Program-made: the position numbers and the translations under genes | Source of the DNA: Streptomyces sp. NRRL S-1022 | Lineage (GTDB): Bacteria > Actinomycetota > Actinomycetes > Streptomycetales > Streptomycetaceae | DNA length: 64,000 nt | Direction: 5' to 3' | Assembly (NCBI RefSeq): GCF_000720135.1 | Contig: NZ_JOIU01000037.1 | Location: 37,420-101,419 of the forward strand | The notes under the pieces: model-generated | Databases searched by the model: none | What the model was told of the DNA's origin: nothing | What the model saw: only the letters and a program-made list of their open reading frames with translations | In this document: in pieces, positions 10,018 through 18,356 of the stretch | Position numbering within the stretch: position 1 is the stretch's first letter | Layout of the letters: every line of letters starts with the position of its first letter

Positions 10018-11397
10018 ATGCACAGCGAGAGCAGCACGTTCCGGACACACAGGGCCGTCACCACGTGCGCCGCACTGCTCGCGGGAGCGCTCGCGCTCTC
10101 CGCCTGCTCCGGCAGCGACAAAGACAAGAAGGACAGCGGGGACACGGGCGGCGGAGCCACCACCTCCACCGTGACCCTGCCGAAGCTGAACGGCGCCCAT
10201 CTGGAGGTGGCCGCCGTCTGGACCGGTGCCGAACAGGCCAACTTCAAGAAGGTGCTCGCCGAGTTCGAGAAGCGGACCGGCGCCAAGGTCACCTTCGTCC
10301 CCGCGCAGGACCCGATCATCAACTTCCTCGGTTCGAAGATCGCGGGCGGCCAGCCGCCGGACGTCGCGCTGCTCCCGCAGCCCGGCGCCATCAAGCAGGC
10401 GGTCGACAAGGGCTGGGCCAAGCCCCTCGGGCCGGAGGCCGCCAAGGAGCTGGCCGAGAACTACGCGCAGGGCTGGCAGGACATCGGCAAGGTCGGCGGC
10501 AAGCAGTACGGCGTCTACTACAAGGCCGCCAACAAGTCGCTGATCTGGTACAACGCCAAGGTCTTCGAGAACGCGGGCGCCAAGGAGCCGAAGACCTGGC
10601 AGGACCTGCTGACCGCCTCGCGCGCGGTGTACGACTCGGGTGTCACCCCGTTCTCGGTGGCCGGCGCGGACGGCTGGCCGCTGACCGACTGGTTCGAGAA
10701 CGTGTACCTGTCCCAGGCCGGCCCGGAGAAGTACGACCAGCTGGCCCAGCACAAGATCAAGTGGACCGATCCGTCGGTGAGGCAGGCGCTGACCACCCTC
10801 GCCCAGATCTGGGGCAGGAAGGACTACCTGGCCGGCGGTCAGAGCGGCGCGCTCCAGACGGAGTTCCCGCAGTCGGTCACCCAGACCTTCACCGGCGGCG
10901 ACCAGCCGAAGTCCGCGATGGTGTACGAGGGCGACTTCGTGCAGGTCAACATCGGGGAGACCAAGGCGAAGGTGGGCACGGACGCGAAGGTGTTCCCCTT
11001 CCCGGCGGTCGGCTCGGCCGCGCCGGTGGTCTCCGGCGGTGACGCCGCGGTGATCCTGAAGGACTCCAAGGCCGCGCAGGCCCTGGCCACCTTCCTCGCC
11101 TCCCCGGACGCGGCCACGATCCAGGCGAAGCTCGGCGGTTACCTCTCCCCGAACAAGAACGTGCCGGTCTCGTCGTACCCGAACGCGGTCCAGCAGAAGA
11201 TCGCCAAGGCGCTCATCGCGTCCGGCGACGACTTCCGCTTCGACATGTCCGACCAGGCCCCGCAGGCCTTCGGCGGGACGCCCGGCAAGGGTGAGTGGAA
11301 GGACCTCCAGGACTTCCTGAAGAACCCGAAGGACGTCGCGGGTGCCCAGGCGAAGCTGGAGAAGGACGCGGCCGCGGCCTACGGGAACGGGGGCTGA
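10018..11397 (+). CDS. ABC sugar transporter, substrate-binding lipoprotein
   Basis: 459-residue extracellular solute-binding protein of the MalE-like family 1. It has a lipoprotein signal peptide with lipobox LSAC (lipidated Cys30), a charged linker (SGSDKDKKDSGD) and a two-lobed periplasmic-type fold. Typical motifs include a KVLAEFEKRTGAKV start of the binding domain and a GGDAAVILKDSKAA segment near the C-terminus. It captures a sugar or oligosaccharide outside the membrane and passes it to the two permeases that follow 7 bases downstream. The ATG at 10018 gives the best signal peptide; a GTG lies three bases earlier. The substrate cannot be read from sequence. No sugar-regulator gene (LacI/ROK) is adjacent, so control must come from elsewhere. 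Confidence 0.9.
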   Translation: MHSESSTFRTHRAVTTCAALLAGALALSACSGSDKDKKDSGDTGGGATTSTVTLPKLNGAHLEVAAVWTGAEQANFKKVLAEFEKRTGAKVTFVPAQDPIINFLGSKIAGGQPPDVALLPQPGAIKQAVDKGWAKPLGPEAAKELAENYAQGWQDIGKVGGKQYGVYYKAANKSLIWYNAKVFENAGAKEPKTWQDLLTASRAVYDSGVTPFSVAGADGWPLTDWFENVYLSQAGPEKYDQLAQHKIKWTDPSVRQALTTLAQIWGRKDYLAGGQSGALQTEFPQSVTQTFTGGDQPKSAMVYEGDFVQVNIGETKAKVGTDAKVFPFPAVGSAAPVVSGGDAAVILKDSKAAQALATFLASPDAATIQAKLGGYLSPNKNVPVSSYPNAVQQKIAKALIASGDDFRFDMSDQAPQAFGGTPGKGEWKDLQDFLKNPKDVAGAQAKLEKDAAAAYGNGG

Positions 11398-11404
11398 TCC
11401 GGCC

Positions 11405-12748
11405 ATGGCGTCGGCAGCGGCGGCCGGGGCCCCACCGGGCCCCGCCGCGCCCCGCGGTCGCAAGAGCGTGACCGGCACCCGCAGGACCGTGGCAGCGTTG
11501 TTCCTGCTGCCCGCGCTGGTGCTGCTCGGCGCGCTCGTGGTCTACCCGATCGGGTACTCGCTCGTCCGCAGCTTCTACAACGCCTCCGGCGACGGCTTCG
11601 CCGGCTTCGACAACTACACGGCGCTCTTCACCGACGACGGCATCCGCACCGCCCTGAAGAACAACGTGCTGTGGGTGGTGTTCGCGCCGACGATCGCCAC
11701 CGCGCTGGGCCTGGTCTTCGCGGTGCTGACCGAACGGGTGCGCTGGGGGACGGCGTTCAAGCTGGTCGTCTTCATGCCGATGGCGATCTCGATGCTGGCC
11801 GCCGGGATCATCTTCCGGCTGGTGTACGACCAGGACCCCGACAAGGGCGTCGCGAACGCGGTGTGGGTGGGCGTGCACGACACGTTCGCGCAGTCGTCGG
11901 CGTTCCCGAAGGCGCACCCGGGCCGTGACTCGCCGCTGCGGCCGGACCAGGGCGGCTTCGTCACCAAGGCGCCCGTCCGCGCCGGACACCCGGTGACCCT
12001 GCCACTGGTCGGTGTCGCCCCGGACCAGCTGCCGGACGACGCCGGGAAGGCCGCCGCCGCGCAGGCCCGGCCGGGGAAGGTCACCGGCAGCACCTGGCAG
12101 GACTTCACCCGCGGCAAGGGCGTCGGCAGGCTCGGCGCGCCGGATCCGTCCGAGGTGGGGTACGCCGGGATGCGGATCGAGGCGGTGAAGGACGGCAAGG
12201 TGGTCGCGTCCACGAAGGCGTCCGGCGACGGCACCTTCACCCTGCCCGCAGCGGCCGACGGGGCGCTGCTCCGGCTGCCCGCGGGCAACTTCAGGGAGCC
12301 GTACAACGGGGTGGACTGGCTCGGTCCGGCGCTCGTGACGCCGTCGATCATCGGGTCGTACGTGTGGATGTGGGCGGGCTTCGCGATGGTGCTGATCGCG
12401 GCCGGGCTCGCGGGCGTGCCCCGGGAGCTGCTGGAGGCGGCGCGGGTGGACGGCGCCACCGAGTGGCAGGTGTTCCGCAAGGTCACGGTGCCGCTGCTGG
12501 CGCCGGTGCTGGCGGTCGTGGCCGTCACCCTGATGATCAATGTGCTGAAGGTCTTCGACCTGGTGTTCATCATCGCGCCGGGGTCCTCCCAGGACGACGC
12601 GAACGTGCTCGCGCTGGAGCTGTACCGCAAGGGCTTCGCGGAGGACCAGCCCGGCATCGCGAGCGCGATCTCGGTGTTCCTGCTGCTGCTGGTGATCCCG
12701 GTGATGCTGTTCAACGTGCGTCGGCTGCGGCGGGAGGTACGGCGATGA
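11405..12748 (+). CDS. ABC sugar permease (MalF-type) with large extracytoplasmic insert
   Basis: 447-residue inner-membrane permease, about 150 residues longer than typical MalF/UgpA-like permeases. The N-terminal helices (about 27-55, 87-108, 118-140) are followed by an insert of about 165 residues (about 145-312) predicted outside the membrane. The insert contains a beta-rich segment (GYAGMRIEAVKDGKVVAS, then GDGTFTLPA) that resembles a carboxypeptidase-regulatory-like fold. After it come the remaining helices and the ATPase-contacting EAA loop (PRELLEAARVDGATEWQVFRK). It is analogous in position to the P2 loop of E. coli MalF, which contacts the binding protein. The start ATG lies 7 bases after the lipoprotein stop, and its TGA overlaps the next ATG (ATGA), so the two permeases are translationally coupled. 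No ATPase is encoded; a shared MsiK-type ATPase is likely. Confidence 0.9.
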   Translation: MASAAAAGAPPGPAAPRGRKSVTGTRRTVAALFLLPALVLLGALVVYPIGYSLVRSFYNASGDGFAGFDNYTALFTDDGIRTALKNNVLWVVFAPTIATALGLVFAVLTERVRWGTAFKLVVFMPMAISMLAAGIIFRLVYDQDPDKGVANAVWVGVHDTFAQSSAFPKAHPGRDSPLRPDQGGFVTKAPVRAGHPVTLPLVGVAPDQLPDDAGKAAAAQARPGKVTGSTWQDFTRGKGVGRLGAPDPSEVGYAGMRIEAVKDGKVVASTKASGDGTFTLPAAADGALLRLPAGNFREPYNGVDWLGPALVTPSIIGSYVWMWAGFAMVLIAAGLAGVPRELLEAARVDGATEWQVFRKVTVPLLAPVLAVVAVTLMINVLKVFDLVFIIAPGSSQDDANVLALELYRKGFAEDQPGIASAISVFLLLLVIPVMLFNVRRLRREVRR

Positions 12749-13653
12749 CGGCGACCGCCGGAAGCATCGGCAAGGCCGAACCGGTTGGGGCGGTGCGGGC
12801 GAGGCGGTCGGTCGGCTCCCGGATCGTGGAGCGGCTGGGCGGCGGGCTCGTCCGGGTGGTCCTGATCCTGGTGGGCCTGTTCTGGCTGGTGCCGACCATC
12901 GGCCTGCTCCTCTCCTCCCTGCGCACACCGCAGGACATGAGTGCGAGCGGCTGGTGGACGGTGTTCACCAAGCCGTCCCAGCTGACCGTGGACAGCTACC
13001 AGCGGCTGCTGGAGAACTCCGACATCACCAACTCCCTGGTGAACACGGTGCTGATCACGGTCCCGGCGACCGTGCTGGTCGTGGTGATCGGGTCGCTGGC
13101 CGGGTACGCGTTCGCGTGGATGGAGTTCCCGGGCCGGGACTGGTGGTTCCTGGGCGTGGTGAGCCTGCTGGTGGTGCCCGTGCAGGTCGCGCTGATCCCG
13201 ATCGCCGAACTGTTCGGCAGGATCGGGCTGTTCGGGACGATTCTCGGGGTGATCCTGTTCCACACCGGCTTCGGCCTGCCGTTCGCGGTGTTCCTGCTGC
13301 GGAACTTCTTCGCGGAGATCCCGCGCGAGCTGCTGGAGGCGGCCCGGCTCGACGGCGCCGGTGAACTGCGGCTGTTCGCCCGGGTGGTGATGCCGCTGGG
13401 CGGGCCGGCGATCGCGAGCCTCGGCATCTTCCAGTTCCTGTGGGTGTGGAACGACATGCTGGTGGCGCTGGTGTTCACCAAGTCGGGCACCCAGCCGATC
13501 ACGGTCGCGCTGCAGACGCAGGTACGGCAGTTCGGCAACAACATCGACGTGCTGGCGCCCGGCGCGTTCATCTCCATGGTGATCCCGCTGGCCGTGTTCT
13601 TCGCGTTCCAGCGGCAGTTCGTGTCCGGGGTGATGGCCGGAGCGGTCAAGTAG
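12745..13653 (+). CDS. ABC sugar permease (MalG-type)
   Basis: 302-residue second permease subunit with six predicted transmembrane helices (first LVRVVLILVGLFWLVPTIG). The EAA loop is EIPRELLEAARLDGAGELRLF, which docks onto the ATPase. It pairs with the upstream MalF-type subunit; the ATG overlaps that gene's stop by four bases. Length and fold are normal for the family, unlike its enlarged partner. It is the last gene of the operon and is followed within 20 bases by a strong hairpin, so the operon contains only the binding protein and two permeases. Confidence 0.92.
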   Translation: MTATAGSIGKAEPVGAVRARRSVGSRIVERLGGGLVRVVLILVGLFWLVPTIGLLLSSLRTPQDMSASGWWTVFTKPSQLTVDSYQRLLENSDITNSLVNTVLITVPATVLVVVIGSLAGYAFAWMEFPGRDWWFLGVVSLLVVPVQVALIPIAELFGRIGLFGTILGVILFHTGFGLPFAVFLLRNFFAEIPRELLEAARLDGAGELRLFARVVMPLGGPAIASLGIFQFLWVWNDMLVALVFTKSGTQPITVALQTQVRQFGNNIDVLAPGAFISMVIPLAVFFAFQRQFVSGVMAGAVK

Positions 13654-13673
13654 CCGCGCCGCAGGGCGGTTTG

Positions 13674-13705
13674 CGAGGGGCGGGCCGTCGGCGGCCCGCC
13701 CCTCG
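13674..13705 (+). terminator. terminator of the ABC importer operon
   Basis: 14-bp perfect stem (13674-13687 with 13692-13705) closed by a TCGG tetraloop, 20 bases after the stop. Confidence 0.85.
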
Positions 13706-13808
13706 TCGTCCGTCCGGCGTCCCCCGAATGCCGTACGGGCCGTAACCAAGTGGCTCCCCGGGCCGTTGCCGGGCAGAACGCCCGCGCCGACCGACCCATG
13801 GATGCCCC

Positions 13809-16022
13809 TTGCCCAGGTTCAGTGTCATTGTCCCCGCGTACAAGGTCCAGGCGTATCTCCCCGAGTGCCTGGACTCGGTGCTCTCCCAGTCGTATCCCGA
13901 TCTGGAACTGATCGCCGTGGACGACTGCTCGCCCGACGCCTGCGGCACGATCATCGACGAGTACGCGGCCCGGGACGCGCGGGTGAAGCCCGTCCACCTG
14001 GCCGCGAACCAGGGGCTGGGCCGGGCCCGCAACGCGGGCATGGCCGAGGCGACCGGTGACTACCTGGTCTTCCTGGACAGCGACGACACCCTCACCCCGG
14101 ACGCGCTGCGGGCGGTCGCCGACCGGCTCAAGGAGACCGGGGACCCGGACGTGCTGGTCTTCGACTACGCCCGCACCTACTGGGACGGCCGCGAGGTGCG
14201 CAACCAGCTCGCCGCCCAGCTCACCGAGCAGGGCCCGGCGCCGTTCCGGCTGGAGGACCGGCCGGGGCTGCTGCGGGTGCTGATGGTGGCCTGGAACAAG
14301 GCCTGCCGGCGGGACTTCGTCGAGCAGCACGGCTTCCGCTTCCCGCCGGGCTACTACGAGGACACCCCCTGGACCTTCCCGGTGCTGCTGAGCGCGCAGT
14401 CGCTCGCCACCCTGGACCGGGTGTGCGTGCACTACCGGCAGCGCCGGCAGGGCAGCATCCTCGGCACCACCAGTGACAAGCACTTCGACCTGTTCGAGCA
14501 GTACGACCGGGTGTTCGCGTACGTCGCGGAGCGGCCCGAACTGGAGCGCTGGCGCCCCGAGTTGTTCCGGCGGATGGTCGACCACTACATGACGGTGTTC
14601 ACCAAGCCGGGCCGGCTGCCGCGCGGCAGCCACGGCGCGTTCCTGCGCCGGGCCCGCGCCCACTACCGCCGCTACCGGGTGCCGGGGGCGCGCCTGCGGC
14701 CGCGGCACGCCCTGGTCCGCTTCGGGCTGCACCGCACGTTCCGGGCGCTCCGGCTGGCCGCGGCCGTCCGCCGCGGGACGCTGAGGTGCGCGGTGAAACT
14801 GGTCCGCGCCGCACGCACGGCCGCCCTGCGGCTGCACTACCGGTGCCAGCTGCGGCTGCCGCTGCGCTCCGACCGGGCGGTGTTCGCCGCCCGGGAGGGC
14901 CGCGGGGACCCGGCCGCGCTGGCTGAGGCGTTCCGTACGCACGTGCCGCGGGTGAGCACGGCGTGGGTCGCCCGGCCCGGCCAGGAGCACGCCGTACCGG
15001 CGGGCCCGCGCCGGCTGCGGCCCGGCACGGCCGCCTACTGGACGGCGCTGGCCCGCTCCCGCTACCTGGTCAGCGACGCCGGCTTCGAGGGGCGGCTGCG
15101 CAAGCGGCCCGGGCAGGTCTTCGTGCAGACCCGGCAGGGCACCCCGCTCGGGTACGCGGGCCTCGACCTGCTGGAACGCCCGGCGGCGGCCCGGGACCTG
15201 GACCCCGCGGAGCTGCTGCGGGGCGTCGACCAGTGGGACTACGTCCTGTCCGGCAACCGGCACGCCACCCTGACCTGGGAGCGCGTCCACCCGGGCGGCT
15301 ACACCACGCTGGAGTACGGGCTGCCCCGCAACGACGTCCTGCAGCGGGCCACCGCGGCGGACGTGGCCCGGCTGCGCGCCGCACTGGGCGTCCCGGAGGG
15401 CGCGGTCGCGATCCTGTACGCGCCCGCGCACCGCGACCACCGGCGCACCCAGGAGCCGCTGCTCGACCTGGAGCGGATCGTGCGCCGGCTGGGGCCGCGC
15501 TTCGTGGTCCTGGCCCGCACCGGCATCCCCGTGCGGGGCACCCGGATCATCGACGTCTCCGGCCACCCGGACCCGGCGGAGCTGTGTCTGGCCTCCGACG
15601 CGCTGCTCACCGACCACGCGCCGGTGGTGTTCGACTACGCGGGCCTGGACCGGCCGATCGTGGTGCACACCGAGGACTGGGCGGCGTACGAGGCGGTCCG
15701 CGGTCTGTACCTCGACCTGCGGGCCTTCCCGCCGGGCGCGGTGGCGCGCAGCGAGGACGAGCTGATCGACATCTTCGCCACCGGCCACTGGTGCGGCTCG
15801 CGCTCGGCGCAGCTGCGGGCGGCGTTCCGGGAGCGGTTCTGCCCGTGGGACGACGGGCGGGCCGCCGAGCGGGTCGTACGCCGGGTGGTGCGGGGCGAGA
15901 CGGAGCTGCCGCCGGTGGTGCCGCTCGCGGACCGGAACCCGGCGCCGGCGGCCTGCGCACGGTCGCCGCTGGCCACCGTGCCGCAACCTTCCGGTCCCCT
16001 TCCCGTCACCGAGAGCCGCTGA
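13809..16022 (+). CDS. bifunctional GT2 / TagF-like protein, TagF motifs degenerate (paralogue 1)
   Basis: 737-residue fusion of an N-terminal GT2 glycosyltransferase and a C-terminal CDP-glycerol glycerophosphotransferase-like (TagF/TarF) domain. The GT2 part (1-220) is intact: FSVIVPAYKV, VDDCSPD and the metal-binding DSDD. The TagF part (about 350-720) is recognisable (YGLPRNDV, LYAPAHRD, FDYAGLDRPIVV, DDGRAAERVVRRV) but altered at key places. The QTxHGTPLK motif reads QTRQGTPLG, the TDYSSxxFDY motif reads TDHAPVVFDY, and the usual RxH after the strand is ARTG. The domain may therefore not transfer glycerophosphate, or may use another substrate. The start is TTG 13809, chosen because paralogues begin with the same MPRFS; the Shine-Dalgarno is weak. 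First of three tandem paralogues. Confidence 0.85.
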   Translation: MPRFSVIVPAYKVQAYLPECLDSVLSQSYPDLELIAVDDCSPDACGTIIDEYAARDARVKPVHLAANQGLGRARNAGMAEATGDYLVFLDSDDTLTPDALRAVADRLKETGDPDVLVFDYARTYWDGREVRNQLAAQLTEQGPAPFRLEDRPGLLRVLMVAWNKACRRDFVEQHGFRFPPGYYEDTPWTFPVLLSAQSLATLDRVCVHYRQRRQGSILGTTSDKHFDLFEQYDRVFAYVAERPELERWRPELFRRMVDHYMTVFTKPGRLPRGSHGAFLRRARAHYRRYRVPGARLRPRHALVRFGLHRTFRALRLAAAVRRGTLRCAVKLVRAARTAALRLHYRCQLRLPLRSDRAVFAAREGRGDPAALAEAFRTHVPRVSTAWVARPGQEHAVPAGPRRLRPGTAAYWTALARSRYLVSDAGFEGRLRKRPGQVFVQTRQGTPLGYAGLDLLERPAAARDLDPAELLRGVDQWDYVLSGNRHATLTWERVHPGGYTTLEYGLPRNDVLQRATAADVARLRAALGVPEGAVAILYAPAHRDHRRTQEPLLDLERIVRRLGPRFVVLARTGIPVRGTRIIDVSGHPDPAELCLASDALLTDHAPVVFDYAGLDRPIVVHTEDWAAYEAVRGLYLDLRAFPPGAVARSEDELIDIFATGHWCGSRSAQLRAAFRERFCPWDDGRAAERVVRRVVRGETELPPVVPLADRNPAPAACARSPLATVPQPSGPLPVTESR

Positions 16023-16147
16023 ACACCGTTGGTCCTTCCGGGAGTTCCCATGCCCCTCGGCTCGACGCGGCCCACCCCGAGCCGGCCGTCCACCTGGCGC
16101 CCGGCGGGACGGCCCGGCCGCGTCCGCAAGACGACAGAAAGAACAGA

Positions 16148-18349
16148 ATGCCCCGCTTCAGCATCATCGTCCCGTCCCACGGGGTCGCCGGCCGGCTGTC
16201 CCAGGCGCTGGACTCGGTCCTCGGCCAGTCCTTCGGCGACCTCCAGCTGATCCCGGTCTGCGACGCCCCCGACGCCCCGGCCGCCGAGGTCGCCGCCGGG
16301 TACGCCGGGCGGGACTCCCGGGTGACCCCCGTCCACTCGCCGCCGTCCGCCGGGCTGAGCGGGGCGCGCAACACCGGGATGCGGGCGGCGACCGGCACCT
16401 ACCTGCTGTTCCTGGACGGCGACGACCTGCTGCTGCCGGGCGCGCTGGCCGCGCTGGACGCCCGGCTCACCGAGACCGCCGGTGTGGACGTGCTGTACAC
16501 CGGCCACGAGCGGGTCCCCTGGTGGGAGGGCGAGCCGGCGTACCCGGCCGCGCCGCTGCTCGCGGGGGCCCCGAAGGGCGCCTTCGCCCCCGCCGAGCGG
16601 CCCGCGCTGACCGGGGTGCAGCTGCCGGCGTGGAGCGCCGTCTACCGCCGCGCCTTCCTCACCGAGCACGGACTCGTCTTCCCCGAGGGCCACTTCACCG
16701 ACCTGGGCTGGGGCGGGCTGGTGACCGTCGCCGCGGGGCGGATCGCGGTGCTGCGCCGAAGCGTCGTACGGCACCGGCTGCGCCGGCAGGGCAGCCGGCT
16801 CAACCTGCCCGGACCGCACCAGCACACCCTGCTGGACCAGGTGGAGCAGGTGCTGGTGCGGGCGGCCGGCAGCGGGCTGCCGGCCGAGCGGACCGGGCCA
16901 CTGTTCGACCAGCTGTTCTCCGTGGTGCTGAAGACGGCGTCCCGGCCGGAGCGGCTGCCCGCCGGGCACCGGGCGTTCTTCCGCCGCGCGGCCCGGCTCT
17001 ACCGGCGGCACCGGCCGGCCGGGCACCGGGTGCCGGGCGGCAGCCTGGGGGGGCAGCACCGGCTGCTCGCGGCGGGCGCGTACACCGCGTTCCGTGCCCT
17101 GCGCGGCGCCAACCGGGCCGCCGACGGCGCCGTCGGCCGGCTGCCGCGCCCGCGACCGCTGCGCACCCGGCTGCGCTACCTGCGCGACCTGCGCCGCCCG
17201 CTCGACCCCGGCCTCGCGGTGTACTGCGCCTACTGGGGCCGCGGGTACGCCTGCAACCCGGCCGCGATCCACGCCAAGGCCCGCGAACTCGCCCCGCACA
17301 TCCGCTCGGTGTTCCTGGTCGAGGCCGGCCAGGAACACGCCGTACCGGAGGACGTCGAGTACGCGGTGATCGGCTCCCGGCGCTACTGGGAGGTGCTGGC
17401 CCGCGCGAAGTACCTGGTCAACAACGCGAACTTCGCCGAGGGCGTGGTCAAGCGGCCGGGCAGTGTGCACCTGCAGACCCAGCACGGCACGCCGCTGAAG
17501 ACGATGGGCGTGGACCAGGCGACGTACCCGGTGGTGGCCGCGCAGTCCGGCAGCTTCACCAAGCTGCTCGGGCGGGTCGACCGCTGGGACTTCAACCTGT
17601 CGTCCAACCGGCACTCCACCCAGATGTGGGAGCGCGCCTTCCCCGGCTCCTACGAGCACCTGGAGTACGGCTATCCGCGCAACGACGTCTACTACACGGC
17701 GACCGCGGGCGATGTGGCCCGGATCCGCCGCGAACTCGGCGTCCCGGAGGGCAGCACGGCCGTGCTGTACGCGCCGACCCACCGCGACCACCACACCGGC
17801 TTCGAGCCCGGCCTGGACCTGGAGGCGTTCTGCGAGGCGGCCGGCGAGGACGTCGTCGTGCTGCTGCGCGCCCACTACTTCTACGACCTGGGCCGCTCCC
17901 GGACCTCGGACCGGATCATCGACGTCACCGCGCACCGCTCCTCCGAGGACGTGTGCCTGGCCGCGGACGCGCTGGTGACCGACTACTCGTCCATCATGTT
18001 CGACTACGCCAACCTGGACCGGCCGATCGTGGTGTACGCCGACGACTGGGACGTGTACCGGGAGACGCGAGGCGTCTACTTCGACCTGTTGGCCGCGCCG
18101 CCCGGACCGGTCGCCCGCACCCCGGAGGAACTGGCCGCCGTCTTCCGCGACGGCTCGTACGCCGGACCACAGGCCCGGGCGCTCAGAGCCGCGTTCCGGG
18201 AGCGGTTCTGCCAGTTCGACGACGGGCGGGCCGCCGAGCGGGTGGTCCGGCGGGTGCTGCTCGGCGAGCCGCCGGAGGCTGCTTCGCCGGTGATCCCGCT
18301 CGCGGAACGCGTCCCCGCCCCCGCCGCCGCGACCCTCGTGAGGAGCTGA
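16148..18349 (+). CDS. bifunctional GT2 / TagF-like glycerophosphotransferase (paralogue 2)
   Basis: 733-residue GT2 plus TagF-like fusion, expected at the inner membrane face, building or extending a phosphodiester-linked wall polymer. The GT2 domain (FSIIVPSHG, DGDD) is somewhat divergent: the usual VDDCSPD is VCDAPD. The TagF-like half keeps all the family signatures: QTQHGTPLKTMG, YGYPRNDVYY, LYAPTHRDHH, LLRAHYFYDL and TDYSSIMFDYANLDRP. The His in QHG and in RAH are the residues considered catalytic in TagF. ATG 16148 is preceded by AGAAAGAA, a weak ribosome site. There are 125 bases between it and paralogue 1; the next paralogue starts 7 bases downstream. The polymer's exact chemistry (polyglycerol phosphate or glycosyl-phosphate) cannot be read from sequence. 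Confidence 0.9.
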   Translation: MPRFSIIVPSHGVAGRLSQALDSVLGQSFGDLQLIPVCDAPDAPAAEVAAGYAGRDSRVTPVHSPPSAGLSGARNTGMRAATGTYLLFLDGDDLLLPGALAALDARLTETAGVDVLYTGHERVPWWEGEPAYPAAPLLAGAPKGAFAPAERPALTGVQLPAWSAVYRRAFLTEHGLVFPEGHFTDLGWGGLVTVAAGRIAVLRRSVVRHRLRRQGSRLNLPGPHQHTLLDQVEQVLVRAAGSGLPAERTGPLFDQLFSVVLKTASRPERLPAGHRAFFRRAARLYRRHRPAGHRVPGGSLGGQHRLLAAGAYTAFRALRGANRAADGAVGRLPRPRPLRTRLRYLRDLRRPLDPGLAVYCAYWGRGYACNPAAIHAKARELAPHIRSVFLVEAGQEHAVPEDVEYAVIGSRRYWEVLARAKYLVNNANFAEGVVKRPGSVHLQTQHGTPLKTMGVDQATYPVVAAQSGSFTKLLGRVDRWDFNLSSNRHSTQMWERAFPGSYEHLEYGYPRNDVYYTATAGDVARIRRELGVPEGSTAVLYAPTHRDHHTGFEPGLDLEAFCEAAGEDVVVLLRAHYFYDLGRSRTSDRIIDVTAHRSSEDVCLAADALVTDYSSIMFDYANLDRPIVVYADDWDVYRETRGVYFDLLAAPPGPVARTPEELAAVFRDGSYAGPQARALRAAFRERFCQFDDGRAAERVVRRVLLGEPPEAASPVIPLAERVPAPAAATLVRS

Positions 18350-18356
18350 CCCCGCC

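Noticed and set aside
13802..13810. ATG at 13802 as the start of TagF paralogue 1
   Set aside because: It is out of frame with the homologous protein; TTG 13809 matches the N-termini of the sister genes.
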